DNA of 34,334 nt from NCBI GenBank assembly GCA_002167845.2, contig NHBO02000006.1:1-34334 (forward strand), given 5' to 3'. Positions 16,124 through 24,476 of the stretch are shown here, one piece after another. Every line of letters starts with the position of its first letter. Position 1 is the stretch's first letter. The stretch is from Phycisphaera sp. TMED9. GTDB lineage: Bacteria > Planctomycetota > Phycisphaerae > Phycisphaerales > SM1A02. The notes beneath the pieces were generated by a model, which had not been told where the DNA came from, did no database searches, and worked only from the letters and a program-made list of their open reading frames with translations. Made by a program: the position numbers and the translations under genes.

Positions 16124-17023
16124 ATGCTCCAAACAGACAACCTCCTCTCCCCAAAGGACTTGGCAGTCGCGATCGGGGCCAGCGAGTCATCTCTCAAACG
16201 GTGGATTGATCGTGGTCTTCTGGATGTCTCTCGAACCGCAGGTGGCCATCGCCGGGTCGCCGTCTCCGAGGCCATCCGATTCGTCCGGTCCCGGAAGATG
16301 CCGATCATCCAGCCAGAGATTCTGGGGCTTCCCGCCAGCGTCGGCGTCGAGTCACGAGTTCCCAAGGAGTCAACCGGCTCGCCGAACGAGCGGTTCTCCG
16401 CTCTTCTCCAAGCCGGGCACGACGTGGGGGCAAGAGCTCATCTCTTGAACCGATTCATGGCCGGCGAGACGATCTCGGAACTCGCCGACGGCCCGATTCG
16501 AACCAGCATGATCGAGATCGGAGAGATGTGGCACGACTCGGTTGAAGGAATCCTCATCGAGCATCGTGCCACGGAGATCTGCGTCGAACTCATTCAGGAG
16601 TTGAAGACGCTGAGCCAACCGGTGTCACCGAGATTCCGCTCGATCGGCGGTGCGATCGACGAGGATGTCTACAAGCTCCCCCCCCTGCTCGCCTCCGCGG
16701 TGCTCCAGGAACACGGAATCCAAGCGGTGAATCTCGGGCCCAACACGCCCATTCCGGTCTTCGAGATCGCCTGCCTCTGCGATGATCTTGAACAGCGTCC
16801 AGACCTGGTCTGGATGAGTGTGAACAGCCTTCCCGAACTCGCCATGAACCGTGAAGCGATCGAGCGATTCGCCACACGATGCGCCTCCGAAGGCATCACC
16901 TGCGTGATCGGAGGACGCCATGCGGCCGAACTCGACCTCTCGCACGTCCCATCCGTGGAGGTTCATCGATCGATGCAGGAATTCTCCACCTTCCTTGAAC
17001 GCTTCAAGGCGGCGAGAATCTGA
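16124..17023 (+). CDS. MerR-type regulator with CarH-like cobalamin-binding fold lacking the ligand His (299 aa)
   Basis: Transcription factor. Residues 7-55 form a winged helix of MerR/excisionase type ('LSPKDLAVAIGASESSLKRW' ... 'TAGGHRRV'). Residues 88-165 match the four-helix cap of CarH-type photoreceptors: Trp136, Glu146 and His147 reproduce the W-x9-EH motif that packs over adenosylcobalamin. Residues 172-295 form the Rossmann-like B12-binding domain with 'VNLGPNTP' and 'VIGGRHAAEL'. The E/D-x-H-x-x-G motif that gives the cobalt ligand is absent: the aligned stretch is 'DEDVYKLPPLLA', with Val182/Tyr183 where His is expected. It may therefore bind cobalamin differently, bind something else, or act by protein contacts alone. 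It is convergent with the carbonic anhydrase gene, and CGTTCA boxes lie upstream. Confidence 0.88.
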   Translation: MLQTDNLLSPKDLAVAIGASESSLKRWIDRGLLDVSRTAGGHRRVAVSEAIRFVRSRKMPIIQPEILGLPASVGVESRVPKESTGSPNERFSALLQAGHDVGARAHLLNRFMAGETISELADGPIRTSMIEIGEMWHDSVEGILIEHRATEICVELIQELKTLSQPVSPRFRSIGGAIDEDVYKLPPLLASAVLQEHGIQAVNLGPNTPIPVFEIACLCDDLEQRPDLVWMSVNSLPELAMNREAIERFATRCASEGITCVIGGRHAAELDLSHVPSVEVHRSMQEFSTFLERFKAARI

Positions 17024-17034
17024 GCATCTGGCTG

Positions 17035-17051
17035 ACCGGGAACTCCGGTTT
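17035..17051. terminator. Weak hairpin between convergent genes
   Basis: ACCGG, five-base loop, CCGGT, then TT, between the regulator stop (17023) and the carbonic anhydrase stop (17054). The stem is only five bases, so termination is doubtful; position is the main argument. Confidence 0.25.
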
Positions 17052-17053
17052 CG

Positions 17054-17776
17054 TCAACGCCTCGTGATCTTGAAGACACCGCTGGCGAGGTCCTGGACGC
17101 CGGCGATCACCTTCAAGTTGCCACTCGCCACCGCCTCCTTGATCACCGGCGAACGCCGGATGAGCTCGGACACGCCCATGTTCGCGTTGCACTCGACGAC
17201 CTTCGCCAACGCATTGGGTTCATTCGGTTCGACGGTCATCGCACATGGTGAGATGATCTGGTCGATGAGTTGCGGCAGCGATCCGGGAAGCACGCTGGTG
17301 TCGTCGCGGTGCTTGATGGCGGCATCCACGGCACCACATTCACTGTGGCCCATCACGACGATCAACTTCGTCCCCAGAACCGCAACGCCGTATTCCAGAC
17401 TCGCGATCCCTTCGAGGGTTGGAATGTTGCCCGCGACGGCACAGACGAAGAGGTGGCCGAGCGGCTGGTCGAAGCAGATCTCCGGAGCGACGCGGGAGTC
17501 GGCACATCGAATGACCGCCGCGAAGGGCGCCTGGCCGGCGGCCAGCTTCGCCCGGTCGAGTTCGATTTCATGCGCCGACATCTTCTGCTTCACGAATCGC
17601 TTGTTTCCATCCATGAGCGCCTTGATGGCCTCGTCAGGCGTCGCGGGAGCGGACTCCGCGGGAACTTCGATCGGGGCGAAGGCGAAAGACGCGATGGCGG
17701 TGGCAAGCACGGCAAGAAGGACTCTGGGGCTGATCGCACCGCGGCGGGAGGAAACCGACTGACTGAGATCGCTCAT
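17054..17776 (-). CDS. Exported beta-class carbonic anhydrase (240 aa)
   Basis: Zinc enzyme that interconverts CO2 and bicarbonate. The beta-class site is complete: Cys91 and Asp93 in 'VIRCADSRV', and His144 and Cys147 in 'VMGHSECGAV', with Arg95 pairing to Asp93. The N-terminus (1-42) is a signal sequence: 'SSRRGAISPRV' followed by a hydrophobic stretch to about 35 and 'VPAESA', so the enzyme probably works in the periplasm. The paired Arg are suggestive of Tat but the motif is not canonical. The frame extends to 18004, but the ATG at 17776 has AAGGTGAT seven bases upstream and places the signal correctly. The domain is otherwise of typical length. It may supply or capture bicarbonate outside the cytoplasm; a SulP transporter is encoded 13 kb away. 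Confidence 0.93.
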   Translation of the reverse strand: MSDLSQSVSSRRGAISPRVLLAVLATAIASFAFAPIEVPAESAPATPDEAIKALMDGNKRFVKQKMSAHEIELDRAKLAAGQAPFAAVIRCADSRVAPEICFDQPLGHLFVCAVAGNIPTLEGIASLEYGVAVLGTKLIVVMGHSECGAVDAAIKHRDDTSVLPGSLPQLIDQIISPCAMTVEPNEPNALAKVVECNANMGVSELIRRSPVIKEAVASGNLKVIAGVQDLASGVFKITRR

Positions 17777-17826
17777 GATTTGGATCACCTTTGAGAGGTT
17801 GGAGGAGAGACTGGCTACTGGGTCCG

Positions 17827-17832
17827 AATATA
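17827..17832 (-). promoter_or_regulatory. Possible -10 box of the carbonic anhydrase gene
   Basis: TATATT on the minus strand, about 50 bases before the ATG at 17776. It stands out in GC-rich sequence and matches the sigma-70 -10 at five of six bases. No good TTGACA-like -35 is found 16-18 bases upstream. Confidence 0.3.
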
Positions 17833-18125
17833 CCGCACCAGAAGAGGTGAGTGCGAGCGGTCGGCGGTCCGAACCAATTCTGAATGGCCGCGAAACACGG
17901 CGATCTCCGGTGCGGAGCACGGATGGAGAAGCCACTGGATCCGGTGAGAGGCCGAGAAACGAGGAAAGCGGATGAAACGGCTCGCTGGCACTGCGGTGAA
18001 CCACCCGTCATGCCGGCAAACGCCTGCCACTGTGGACTTTCGGTTCGGGATCCTCTATTGTGGACCGATTCGGGTGATGCTGACGATCCAGTGAACGCAC
18101 CTTCCGACGACCGGTGGCTTTGAGA

Positions 18126-18171
18126 GGACGTGTTCCACGTCCGGAGACATTCCGGTTCCACAAGTCACCGG
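18126..18171 (+). promoter_or_regulatory. Structured leader of the helicase mRNA
   Basis: Consecutive hairpins just before the helicase start: GGACGTG-TTC-CACGTCC (18126-18142), CCGGA-GACAT-TCCGG (18141-18155), and CCGGT (18152-18156) with ACCGG (18167-18171). The second and third overlap, so they are mutually exclusive structures. The transcript start is unknown, so it is an inference that these are in the mRNA. DEAD-box helicase mRNAs are often controlled through folded leaders. Confidence 0.4.
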
Positions 18172-18207
18172 ACGCGCCCCGACATCCGGAATTCAGAGAA
18201 TCCATTC

Positions 18208-20097
18208 ATGAGCTTCCATGAAATGAGGCTGTCAGAGCCGATCGTTCGCGCGGTCAGCGCCGACGGTTACGAGACACCGACCCCGATCCAGGCCCATGCC
18301 ATTCCCGAGGCACTCAACGGCCGGGACATACTTGGCTGCGCCCAGACCGGAACTGGAAAGACCTGCGCCTTCGCGTTGCCGATTCTCCATCGGCTCTCGG
18401 AGAATGCTCCTGCGGAGGACTCCCGCCCCTCTGGAAACCGGAAGAACCGACGGCAGGGCATGCGAGGCCGTCTCCCTCGAGCGCTCGTCCTCTGCCCCAC
18501 TCGCGAACTTGCGAACCAGATCTACGAGAGCTTCAATTCGTACGGCCGAAACCTTCACCTTCGGCATACCGTGATCTTCGGCGGCGTGAGCCAGGGCAAG
18601 CAGGTGACGGCACTTCGAAACGGCATCGACGTCCTGGTAGCGACGCCGGGACGCCTGCTCGACCTGATCAACCAGGGTTTCGTCGACCTGAGCCAGATCG
18701 AAGTGCTGGTACTCGATGAAGCGGATCGCATGCTCGACATGGGATTCATCAACGACATTCGACGAGTGGTCAGCCTCGTTCCCGAGAATCGCCAGACCCT
18801 CTTCTTCTCGGCCACGGTCTCCCCGGAGATTCGACGTCTCGCCGATTCCATGCTGGACGATCCGGCGCGAATCGAGACCGCACCGGAATCGACCACCGCC
18901 GAGTCGATCACCCAGAACGTCTATCTCGTCGAACGAAAGAACAAGCCTGCCCTGCTGGAATTCCTCTTCAATCGGGGCGACATGGGGCGAACCCTCATCT
19001 TCACCCGCACGAAGCACGGGGCCGACAAGCTGACCAAGATCCTTCGGCGAGCCAAGGTCAAGGCCGAAGCGATCCACGGCAACAAGTCGCAGAACGCGAG
19101 AACCAAGGCCATGGATGCGTTCCGTGCCGGGAAGATCCCGGTGCTGGTGGCCACCGATATCGCGTCTCGCGGCATCGACGTCGATGAGATCACGCACGTC
19201 GTCAACTACGACATGCCGATCGACCCGGAGACCTACGTTCACCGGATCGGACGAACCGCCCGAGCCGGCGCTTCCGGAGTCGCCGTCTCCTTCTGCGACC
19301 GCGATGAATTGAGCACCCTCCGTTCCATCGAACGGCGGACCGATGCCCGCCCCGAAGTCGCCACTGATGCGCCGGACCTCACCTACCCGGCCCCCAGTCC
19401 GCGACAGGGCGGCCAATCCTCCTCGCGTCATGACGCACCGCGCCGAGGCGGCGGATGGAAGTCCAAGCCTCTTCCACGATCGGGATCTGGAAGAAACGGC
19501 GGATGGAAGAACCGGAAGTCCGCATCGAACGACGGTGGAAACAGCGGCGGCTGGAAATCGAAGCCCGCGTCGAAGGGAAGCGGCGGTGGCGGTGAATGGA
19601 AGCCCAAGAACGCCAAGCCGGCACCCGAAGGCCGAAACGCTGATGGATGGAAGTCCAAACCCGCCAAGCCGGGGCCCCGCGACGGCGATGGAAGCGGATG
19701 GAAGCCGAAGAACAAGCCCAAGAACGGAGGGGGCAATTCCGGCGAATGGAAGCCCAAGAACGCGAATGCCGGCAACGGCAACAACGAAGGCGGATGGAAA
19801 CCCAAGTCCAAGCCTCGAACGTCGGGAGGTTCGGCGGGCGAATGGAAGCCGAAGAACGCCAATTCCGGTGGCGGAGGCAAGAGCGGTGGTTGGACGCCCA
19901 AGTCCCGACCCTCCGCGGGTGGAACCTGGAAGCCCAAATCGAAGTCGGCGAGCGGATCTGGCAACTCGAATGCTCGTGGTGGAAAGACCGGCTCTTCATC
20001 GCGGCCTTGGAGCGGCAAGAAGAGTTCCGGCGGCAAGGGCGGTCACTCCCGTCCCTCCAGCGGCAGCAGCCAAGGCGGGCGATCGAGAAGCCGCTGA
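18208..20097 (+). CDS. DEAD-box ATP-dependent RNA helicase with Trp-Lys repeat tail (629 aa)
   Basis: RhlE-like RNA helicase that unwinds RNA duplexes in ribosome assembly, mRNA decay or cold adaptation. The core has the Q motif (PTPIQ, 24-28), Walker A AQTGTGKT (45-52), PTRELA (97-102), TPGRLLD (146-152), DEAD (170-173), SAT (201-203), and motif [14 protein letters not shown] (343-354). An insert of about 20 residues rich in Arg and Asn (about 68-90) lies between motifs I and Ia. From about residue 395 to the end the protein is low-complexity: Gly, Ser, Lys, Asn, Pro and regularly spaced Trp (see repeat 19450-19944), then an Arg/Ser/Gly tail. The frame opens at 18130; the ATG at 18208 begins the Q-motif region '[12 protein letters not shown]' and is preferred. 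A terminator follows at 20141. Confidence 0.95.
   Translation: MSFHEMRLSEPIVRAVSADGYETPTPIQAHAIPEALNGRDILGCAQTGTGKTCAFALPILHRLSENAPAEDSRPSGNRKNRRQGMRGRLPRALVLCPTRELANQIYESFNSYGRNLHLRHTVIFGGVSQGKQVTALRNGIDVLVATPGRLLDLINQGFVDLSQIEVLVLDEADRMLDMGFINDIRRVVSLVPENRQTLFFSATVSPEIRRLADSMLDDPARIETAPESTTAESITQNVYLVERKNKPALLEFLFNRGDMGRTLIFTRTKHGADKLTKILRRAKVKAEAIHGNKSQNARTKAMDAFRAGKIPVLVATDIASRGIDVDEITHVVNYDMPIDPETYVHRIGRTARAGASGVAVSFCDRDELSTLRSIERRTDARPEVATDAPDLTYPAPSPRQGGQSSSRHDAPRRGGGWKSKPLPRSGSGRNGGWKNRKSASNDGGNSGGWKSKPASKGSGGGGEWKPKNAKPAPEGRNADGWKSKPAKPGPRDGDGSGWKPKNKPKNGGGNSGEWKPKNANAGNGNNEGGWKPKSKPRTSGGSAGEWKPKNANSGGGGKSGGWTPKSRPSAGGTWKPKSKSASGSGNSNARGGKTGSSSRPWSGKKSSGGKGGHSRPSSGSSQGGRSRSR
19450..19944 (+). 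repeat. 48-base tandem coding repeat (16-residue G-G/E-W-K-P/S-K units)
   Basis: Within the helicase tail, Trp falls at residues 417, 433, 449, 464, 481, 498, 514, 530, 546, 562 and 574, so the spacing is 15-17 residues until the last. Each Trp sits in 'GGWKSK', 'GEWKPKN' or 'GGWKPK', separated by Gly/Asn/Ser-rich linkers. Eleven units are seen. The DNA units are similar but not identical, so it is an old, diverged tandem array and not a recent slippage product. It is protein-coding and not a CRISPR. Confidence 0.9.
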
Positions 20098-20140
20098 CCC
20101 GGATTTCGCCCTCCAAGGGCCATCCTCACCCTGAATTCAG

Positions 20141-20177
20141 AAGCCCCCGTCGGACCTCCTCCGGCTCGGGGGCTTTT
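20141..20177 (+). terminator. Intrinsic terminator after the helicase gene
   Basis: AAGCCCCCG (20141-20149), a 17-base loop with CGGA/TCCG inner pairing, CGGGGGCTT (20167-20175), ending in TTTT and C. It lies 44 bases after the stop. It separates the helicase from the protease gene. Confidence 0.85.
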
Positions 20178-20339
20178 CATATGAAACCGAGGATTTTCGG
20201 CGACAGGCGACCGATCTCGCGATTCTTCGATCGGCTCCTGTCACATTCGATCACCACGCGTCTACCGGGAAGAGTTCCGCACCCGACGCTCGGGATTCGG
20301 ACGTCACCAGAACCGCATGACACCCCCCCGGAGAAACCC

Positions 20340-22322
20340 ATGCACCCCCGATCACTCCTCATCGCTTCCAGCAGCCTCACCGCGACCGTGCTCAGCACGA
20401 GCCTGTACGCCGACCTCGAGACCCAGCGCTACAGCTCGAGCACGAACTACGAGTTCTTCGTCTCGCACATGCCGGATTTCGACCAGGAGCGTTCGGGGCT
20501 CGGCGCCGACTCCGACGGCGACCCCGGCGGCATGTACTGTGTCCCGACTGCGACAAGCAACCTCTTCGCGTACATCGCGAACCATGGTTACACCTACTGT
20601 GCGCCCGGTCAGGCCGACTGGCAGTTGAATTCCAATCATGCCGATGCGACTGACTTCATCGACCGACTCGCCGACGAAATGAACACGAGCCCGACCAACG
20701 GGACCACGGGCGGCAGAGGTTTCCGTGGTGCCAGGGACGTCCTGCAGGACGAGGTCGGATCACGTTTCGTCATCGAAGACGAACGCCACTCCCTTTGGAA
20801 CGTGGTCACCTTGCGTGAACTCTCGCGTGCCGGCATCTGCGAAGACGCGATCCAGACGGTTTGCTACGGCAAGTACGAGACGCTTGGATACAACTGGTGC
20901 GATGAGCGGGTCATCAAACGGAGAGGCGGTCACTGCATGACCTTCGTCGGAGGGTATCGGAACGGATCCACTCGCAAGATCAAGGTCAACGATCCCGGTG
21001 GATCCGGAGATGGAAACACCGTCCAGTCGACGTTCGAGACGCTGGACCACGACTGCCCGTGGTACTCCGACCTCGTGGTGTCCTTCACGACCGTCGGATC
21101 ATGCCTCCTTCCCAACCAGGGAATGAACCGCATCCAGCGGAACTCCAATGACTCCTTCCTCCGACTCATCGATGCGCGGCTCGCGATTCGCCCCGCGAAC
21201 TGCTACTCCTGGCACAGCTATGACAACGGCGAAACGTGTGCCGTGGAGACGGGCGGAATGCCCTTCGGCCAGAACGACTTCGAGTTCGAACTCGCACCCG
21301 CCGGCGTGGCGGCGTCCTACTGGAACACCGGCCAGAGCCTCGCCATCGCCCCGAACGGACGACCCTTCCTGATCGCCGCCGATGGCTCGATCATGTTCCG
21401 CGAGAACGACGAAGAAGAGGCGACCATGCGACCCGTCCCGCTCGGCGAGCTGGATCTTCCTCCGGCCGACGGAATCACCTTCTGCAGCGACCGGACTCTC
21501 GTCCTTCGTCACAACGATCGACTGATCGCGATCACCGGAATGGACTCCGTCACCGCTGATCCCGACGCCGACCACAACCCCCCGGCCGTGGCCTGGGAAG
21601 CGCAAGCCCCCTTCCAGATCGGGCAAGTCATTCCCTCGCGACGGGAACGGACTTCCGAAGACGACTCCGTGCACACGGTTCTCGCCTTCTCGCCCAACCT
21701 TCGGGTCATCTTCGAGACGAGTGGTGATCCGGAAGTCGAGCCTCTGATCCGAAGCGTGCCCGCCTCGCTTCCCCTGGACCCCGAGCGATTCGCCCAGACG
21801 ATCATCGTCGAAGACGGCGCCGGCACGATCTGGTTCGCTCAGGAGGGTGATCGAAGGATCTCCTCACTCGATCGGGAAGGCCAGGTCTCGACCATCGAAC
21901 TCCCTGTGCAGAAGATCACCGGCTTCGACATCGACGACCTGAATCAGCTTCTGGTGGCGGATCAGGGCCGGGTCCGGTGCTTCGGACTCGGAGCCCGTGG
22001 ACTCGATGAACGAGGCCCGGAAGCGTCTCCCTTCGTCGGGCAACTGGTTGGAATGGGCTTCAAGGTCGACCGAAGCTCCAGCAACTACGACCCCAAGCAG
22101 CACAGCGAGGAACAGGGTTGGTTCGACTCACCTGACGCCGAAGAGGATGCACCGTGCCCCGAGGACCTCAACGGTGATGGCCAGGTGAACGGCGGAGATC
22201 TCGCCCTCATCCTGAGTGCGTGGGGCGAAGAGGGTAACGATGGTGCGGACCTCAACGGCGACGGCATCGTCAACGGCGCCGACATGGCCCTGATCCTCAG
22301 TGCCTGGGGGAACTGCCTCTGA
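20340..22322 (+). CDS. Secreted C39-like cysteine protease with C-terminal dockerin-type repeats (660 aa)
   Basis: Signal peptide at 1-24 (core SLLIASSSLTATVLSTSLYA). Residues 30-255 look like a papain-fold C39-like peptidase: Cys67 in 'GGMYCVPTATSNLFAYIANHG', His198 in 'RRGGHCMTFVGGY' and Asp218 in 'IKVNDPGG', in the right order for a catalytic triad. Residues 310-575 are beta-rich, with motifs such as 'QSLAIAPNGRPFLIAADGSI' and 'LNQLLVADQGRVRCFGL' that suggest a propeller-like domain. At 606-660 two copies of 'DLNGDGxVNGxDxALILSAWG' form a dockerin type I-like calcium-binding pair, the usual end of many exported planctomycete proteins. The ATG at 20340 has GGAG six bases upstream; the frame continues upstream through the helicase tail but is not coding there. 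Substrate unknown; catalytic role is inferred from the residues. Confidence 0.85.
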   Translation: MHPRSLLIASSSLTATVLSTSLYADLETQRYSSSTNYEFFVSHMPDFDQERSGLGADSDGDPGGMYCVPTATSNLFAYIANHGYTYCAPGQADWQLNSNHADATDFIDRLADEMNTSPTNGTTGGRGFRGARDVLQDEVGSRFVIEDERHSLWNVVTLRELSRAGICEDAIQTVCYGKYETLGYNWCDERVIKRRGGHCMTFVGGYRNGSTRKIKVNDPGGSGDGNTVQSTFETLDHDCPWYSDLVVSFTTVGSCLLPNQGMNRIQRNSNDSFLRLIDARLAIRPANCYSWHSYDNGETCAVETGGMPFGQNDFEFELAPAGVAASYWNTGQSLAIAPNGRPFLIAADGSIMFRENDEEEATMRPVPLGELDLPPADGITFCSDRTLVLRHNDRLIAITGMDSVTADPDADHNPPAVAWEAQAPFQIGQVIPSRRERTSEDDSVHTVLAFSPNLRVIFETSGDPEVEPLIRSVPASLPLDPERFAQTIIVEDGAGTIWFAQEGDRRISSLDREGQVSTIELPVQKITGFDIDDLNQLLVADQGRVRCFGLGARGLDERGPEASPFVGQLVGMGFKVDRSSSNYDPKQHSEEQGWFDSPDAEEDAPCPEDLNGDGQVNGGDLALILSAWGEEGNDGADLNGDGIVNGADMALILSAWGNCL

Positions 22323-22358
22323 AGAGCACCGACTTCAAACGAGTTCGTTCCAGCATCC

Positions 22359-22393
22359 GACTCCGCTCCGGCCCCTCAGGCCGGGGCGGAGTC
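22359..22393 (+). terminator. Long hairpin after the protease gene
   Basis: Fifteen-base stem, GACTCCGCTCCGGCC (22359-22373) with GGCCGGGGCGGAGTC (22379-22393), one T-G wobble and a five-base loop, 36 bases past the stop. No T-run follows, so it may rely on Rho or simply protect the 3' end. Between here and 22569 nothing else is visible. Confidence 0.6.
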
Positions 22394-22568
22394 GTCGATT
22401 CCCGACCTCCGGATCCGGCGGCCAGTGAGAAAGGTGGCGTGAAGCGATCCGAATTGCAGTCCCTTGGGGTCGAGTTTCCGGCGGAATTCGGCGAGAATGC
22501 CCGACCCTCCTCACACTCGGCGGTCGAAGTAGAGACTCCGGCCGATCGAAGATGATTTTCGAGTTCCC

Positions 22569-24404
22569 ATGTCCAATCTGCTTTCCGCTCGTCATCTCAC
22601 CAAGTCGTATCCATCCAACGTCCTCTTCGAGGATGTGGCGATTCAATTGGTGGTCGGCGATCGCGTCGGATTGATCGGCCCGAATGGCGCCGGGAAGTCC
22701 ACCCTGATGAAGGTCCTGGTGGGCGTCGAGGACGCCGACGAAGGCGAACTCATCCGCCGCAAGGGTTCCAAGCTCGTCTATGTCGCGCAGGATGACCGCT
22801 TCGAGTCGGATGCGACCCCGCTTTCGGCCGTCACCGCGGAGCTCTCGAGCGACAGTGACGACCGCGTGGATGGCGACACCCGGGCCGCGATCGTCCTCTC
22901 GAAGCTGGGCTTCACCGACTTCGATCGATCGGTCTCGACCCTGTCGGGCGGCTGGCGCAAGCGGCTCTCCCTCGCCTGCGCTCTGGTCCATGATCCCGAC
23001 GTGCTCATGCTCGACGAGCCGACCAACCATCTGGATCTCGAGGGCGTCCTTTGGCTGGAGTCGTTCGTCAAGCAATCGAACATCACCATGATGTTCGTCA
23101 CCCACGATCGACGTTTTCTGGAGAACACCGCGAACCGGATCATCGAACTTTCGAAGGCCTTCCCAGGCGGTACTTTCGAAGCGGAAGGGAACTACACGAA
23201 TTTCATCCGACGCAAGGAGGAGTTCCTCGATGCCCAGGCCGCGGCCCAGTCGATCCTCGCCAACAAGGTGAGACGAGACACCGCGTGGCTGCGACAGGGC
23301 ATCCAGGGTCGACAGACCCGGAACAAGACCCAGGTCGAGGATGCGACCACCCGCCGAGCCGAACTGAAGGCGACCAAGGATCGAAACGCGGCGCCCACCA
23401 AGACCACGACGATCGACTTCCAGGCCACGGATCGGAAGACCAAGAAACTGCTGGCGCTGCATTCGGTCGGGAAGACGATGGGCGAAAAGCGACTCTTCGA
23501 GTCTCTCGACCTGGTGCTGACGCCGGGCCAGCGAGTCGGACTGCTCGGCCCCAACGGATCGGGCAAGACCACGCTCCTGCGACTCATGTCCGGGGATCTC
23601 GAGCCCGACACCGGGACCATCAAGCGCGCGGCGGAACTTCGCACCGTGGTGTTCAGCCAGCACCGTGGAACCCTGAATCCGGACGAGACGCTTCAGGAAG
23701 CGCTCTGTCCCGTCGGAGACATGGTCGAATACGGCGGGCGAATGGTGCACGTGAGCGGTTGGGCGAAACGATTTCTCTTCGAGCCCGACCAGCTCTCGAC
23801 CTACGTCAAGAATCTCTCGGGCGGCGAGCAGGCACGCGTTCTGATCGCGAACCTCATGCTCAATCCGGCCGATGTCCTGCTGCTGGACGAACCGACCAAC
23901 GATCTCGACATCCCTTCTCTGGAAGTGCTCGAGCAGGCCTTGCTCGAATTCCCCGGTGCCCTGGTGCTGGTGACCCATGATCGATTCATGCTCGAACGAA
24001 TCGCGACGGAGTACATCGGACTCGACGACCGGGGCGGCGCCAAGTCGTTCATGACCTACGGGCAGTGGAACAAGCATCGGAAGAATCCGACTGAATCGAG
24101 CGTGGCGACGAAGCCCGCTCCGGTGAAGACGCCGGCGCCCGCAGCGAAGCGATCCTCGCAAGATGCCAAGCCGGCTCGGAAGTTGTCGTACAAGGAGAAG
24201 CGGGAGTACGACGGCATGGAGAAGGCGATCCTCGAGGCCGAGAAGGAGGCTGCAAAATTCGAAATCGCGGCCGCGGATCCTTCGCTATCCTCGGATCACG
24301 TGCGAGCGACCGCGGCCTACGAAGCGTTGTCGACCGCCCAGGGTCGTGTGAAGACCCTCTACGCCCGCTGGTCGGAACTCGATGCGATTCGGAACGCTGA
24401 CTGA
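22569..24404 (+). CDS. uup: ABC-F ATPase of the Uup type (611 aa)
   Basis: Cytoplasmic ABC-F protein linked to ribosome function and, in E. coli, to precise excision of transposons and Holliday-junction binding. It has two ABC domains: Walker A GPNGAGKS (37-44) and GPNGSGKT (327-334), signatures LSGGW (125-129) and LSGGE (416-420), and Walker B LMLDEPTNHLD (146-156) and LLLDEPTNDLD. The first signature has Trp in place of Glu ('LSGGWRKR'), usual for Uup. The linker (about 205-275) is followed by a C-terminal extension of about 100 residues: a Pro/Ala/Lys-rich spacer (510-535) and the Uup coiled coil (about 538-605, 'KLSYKEKREYDGMEKAILEAE'), which binds DNA in Uup. That domain separates it from EttA. 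The ATG at 22569 lacks a clear ribosome site. Confidence 0.94.
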   Translation: MSNLLSARHLTKSYPSNVLFEDVAIQLVVGDRVGLIGPNGAGKSTLMKVLVGVEDADEGELIRRKGSKLVYVAQDDRFESDATPLSAVTAELSSDSDDRVDGDTRAAIVLSKLGFTDFDRSVSTLSGGWRKRLSLACALVHDPDVLMLDEPTNHLDLEGVLWLESFVKQSNITMMFVTHDRRFLENTANRIIELSKAFPGGTFEAEGNYTNFIRRKEEFLDAQAAAQSILANKVRRDTAWLRQGIQGRQTRNKTQVEDATTRRAELKATKDRNAAPTKTTTIDFQATDRKTKKLLALHSVGKTMGEKRLFESLDLVLTPGQRVGLLGPNGSGKTTLLRLMSGDLEPDTGTIKRAAELRTVVFSQHRGTLNPDETLQEALCPVGDMVEYGGRMVHVSGWAKRFLFEPDQLSTYVKNLSGGEQARVLIANLMLNPADVLLLDEPTNDLDIPSLEVLEQALLEFPGALVLVTHDRFMLERIATEYIGLDDRGGAKSFMTYGQWNKHRKNPTESSVATKPAPVKTPAPAAKRSSQDAKPARKLSYKEKREYDGMEKAILEAEKEAAKFEIAAADPSLSSDHVRATAAYEALSTAQGRVKTLYARWSELDAIRNAD

Positions 24405-24476
24405 CCCGAAGAGTGAGATCCAACGACGATCCGCTCGATTCTTCGACCAGATCCCGGAACGCCCGTCACCGAAGCG

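Larger units (their letters stand above)
17777..18207. other. Divergent upstream region of carbonic anhydrase and helicase genes
   Basis: No gene can be supported here. Overlapping short frames on both strands lack ribosome sites and family resemblance. The left end holds a possible -10 for the carbonic anhydrase gene (17827-17832), the right end the hairpin-rich helicase leader (18126-18171). The middle (about 17840-18120) shows nothing I can interpret. Confidence 0.5.

Noticed and set aside
15604-16365. Minus-strand open frame crossing the gap between the MarC-family and regulator genes
   Set aside because: It crosses the terminator at 15872-15920 and overlaps the regulator's start; no domain is visible.
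17884-18123. Short plus-strand frame with a CGE...CHCG cysteine pattern resembling a zinc ribbon
   Set aside because: No ribosome site, no second ligand pair with convincing spacing, and an overlapping minus-strand frame equally open; likely chance.
19450-19944. Regular spacing of about 48 bases, at first suggestive of a CRISPR-like array
   Set aside because: Units diverge, stay in frame and encode the helicase tail; no cas gene is present.
19647-20339. Upstream extension of the protease frame through the helicase tail
   Set aside because: The apparent repeats (WKRMEAEE-like) are the helicase repeat read in another frame; a signal peptide starts at 20340.
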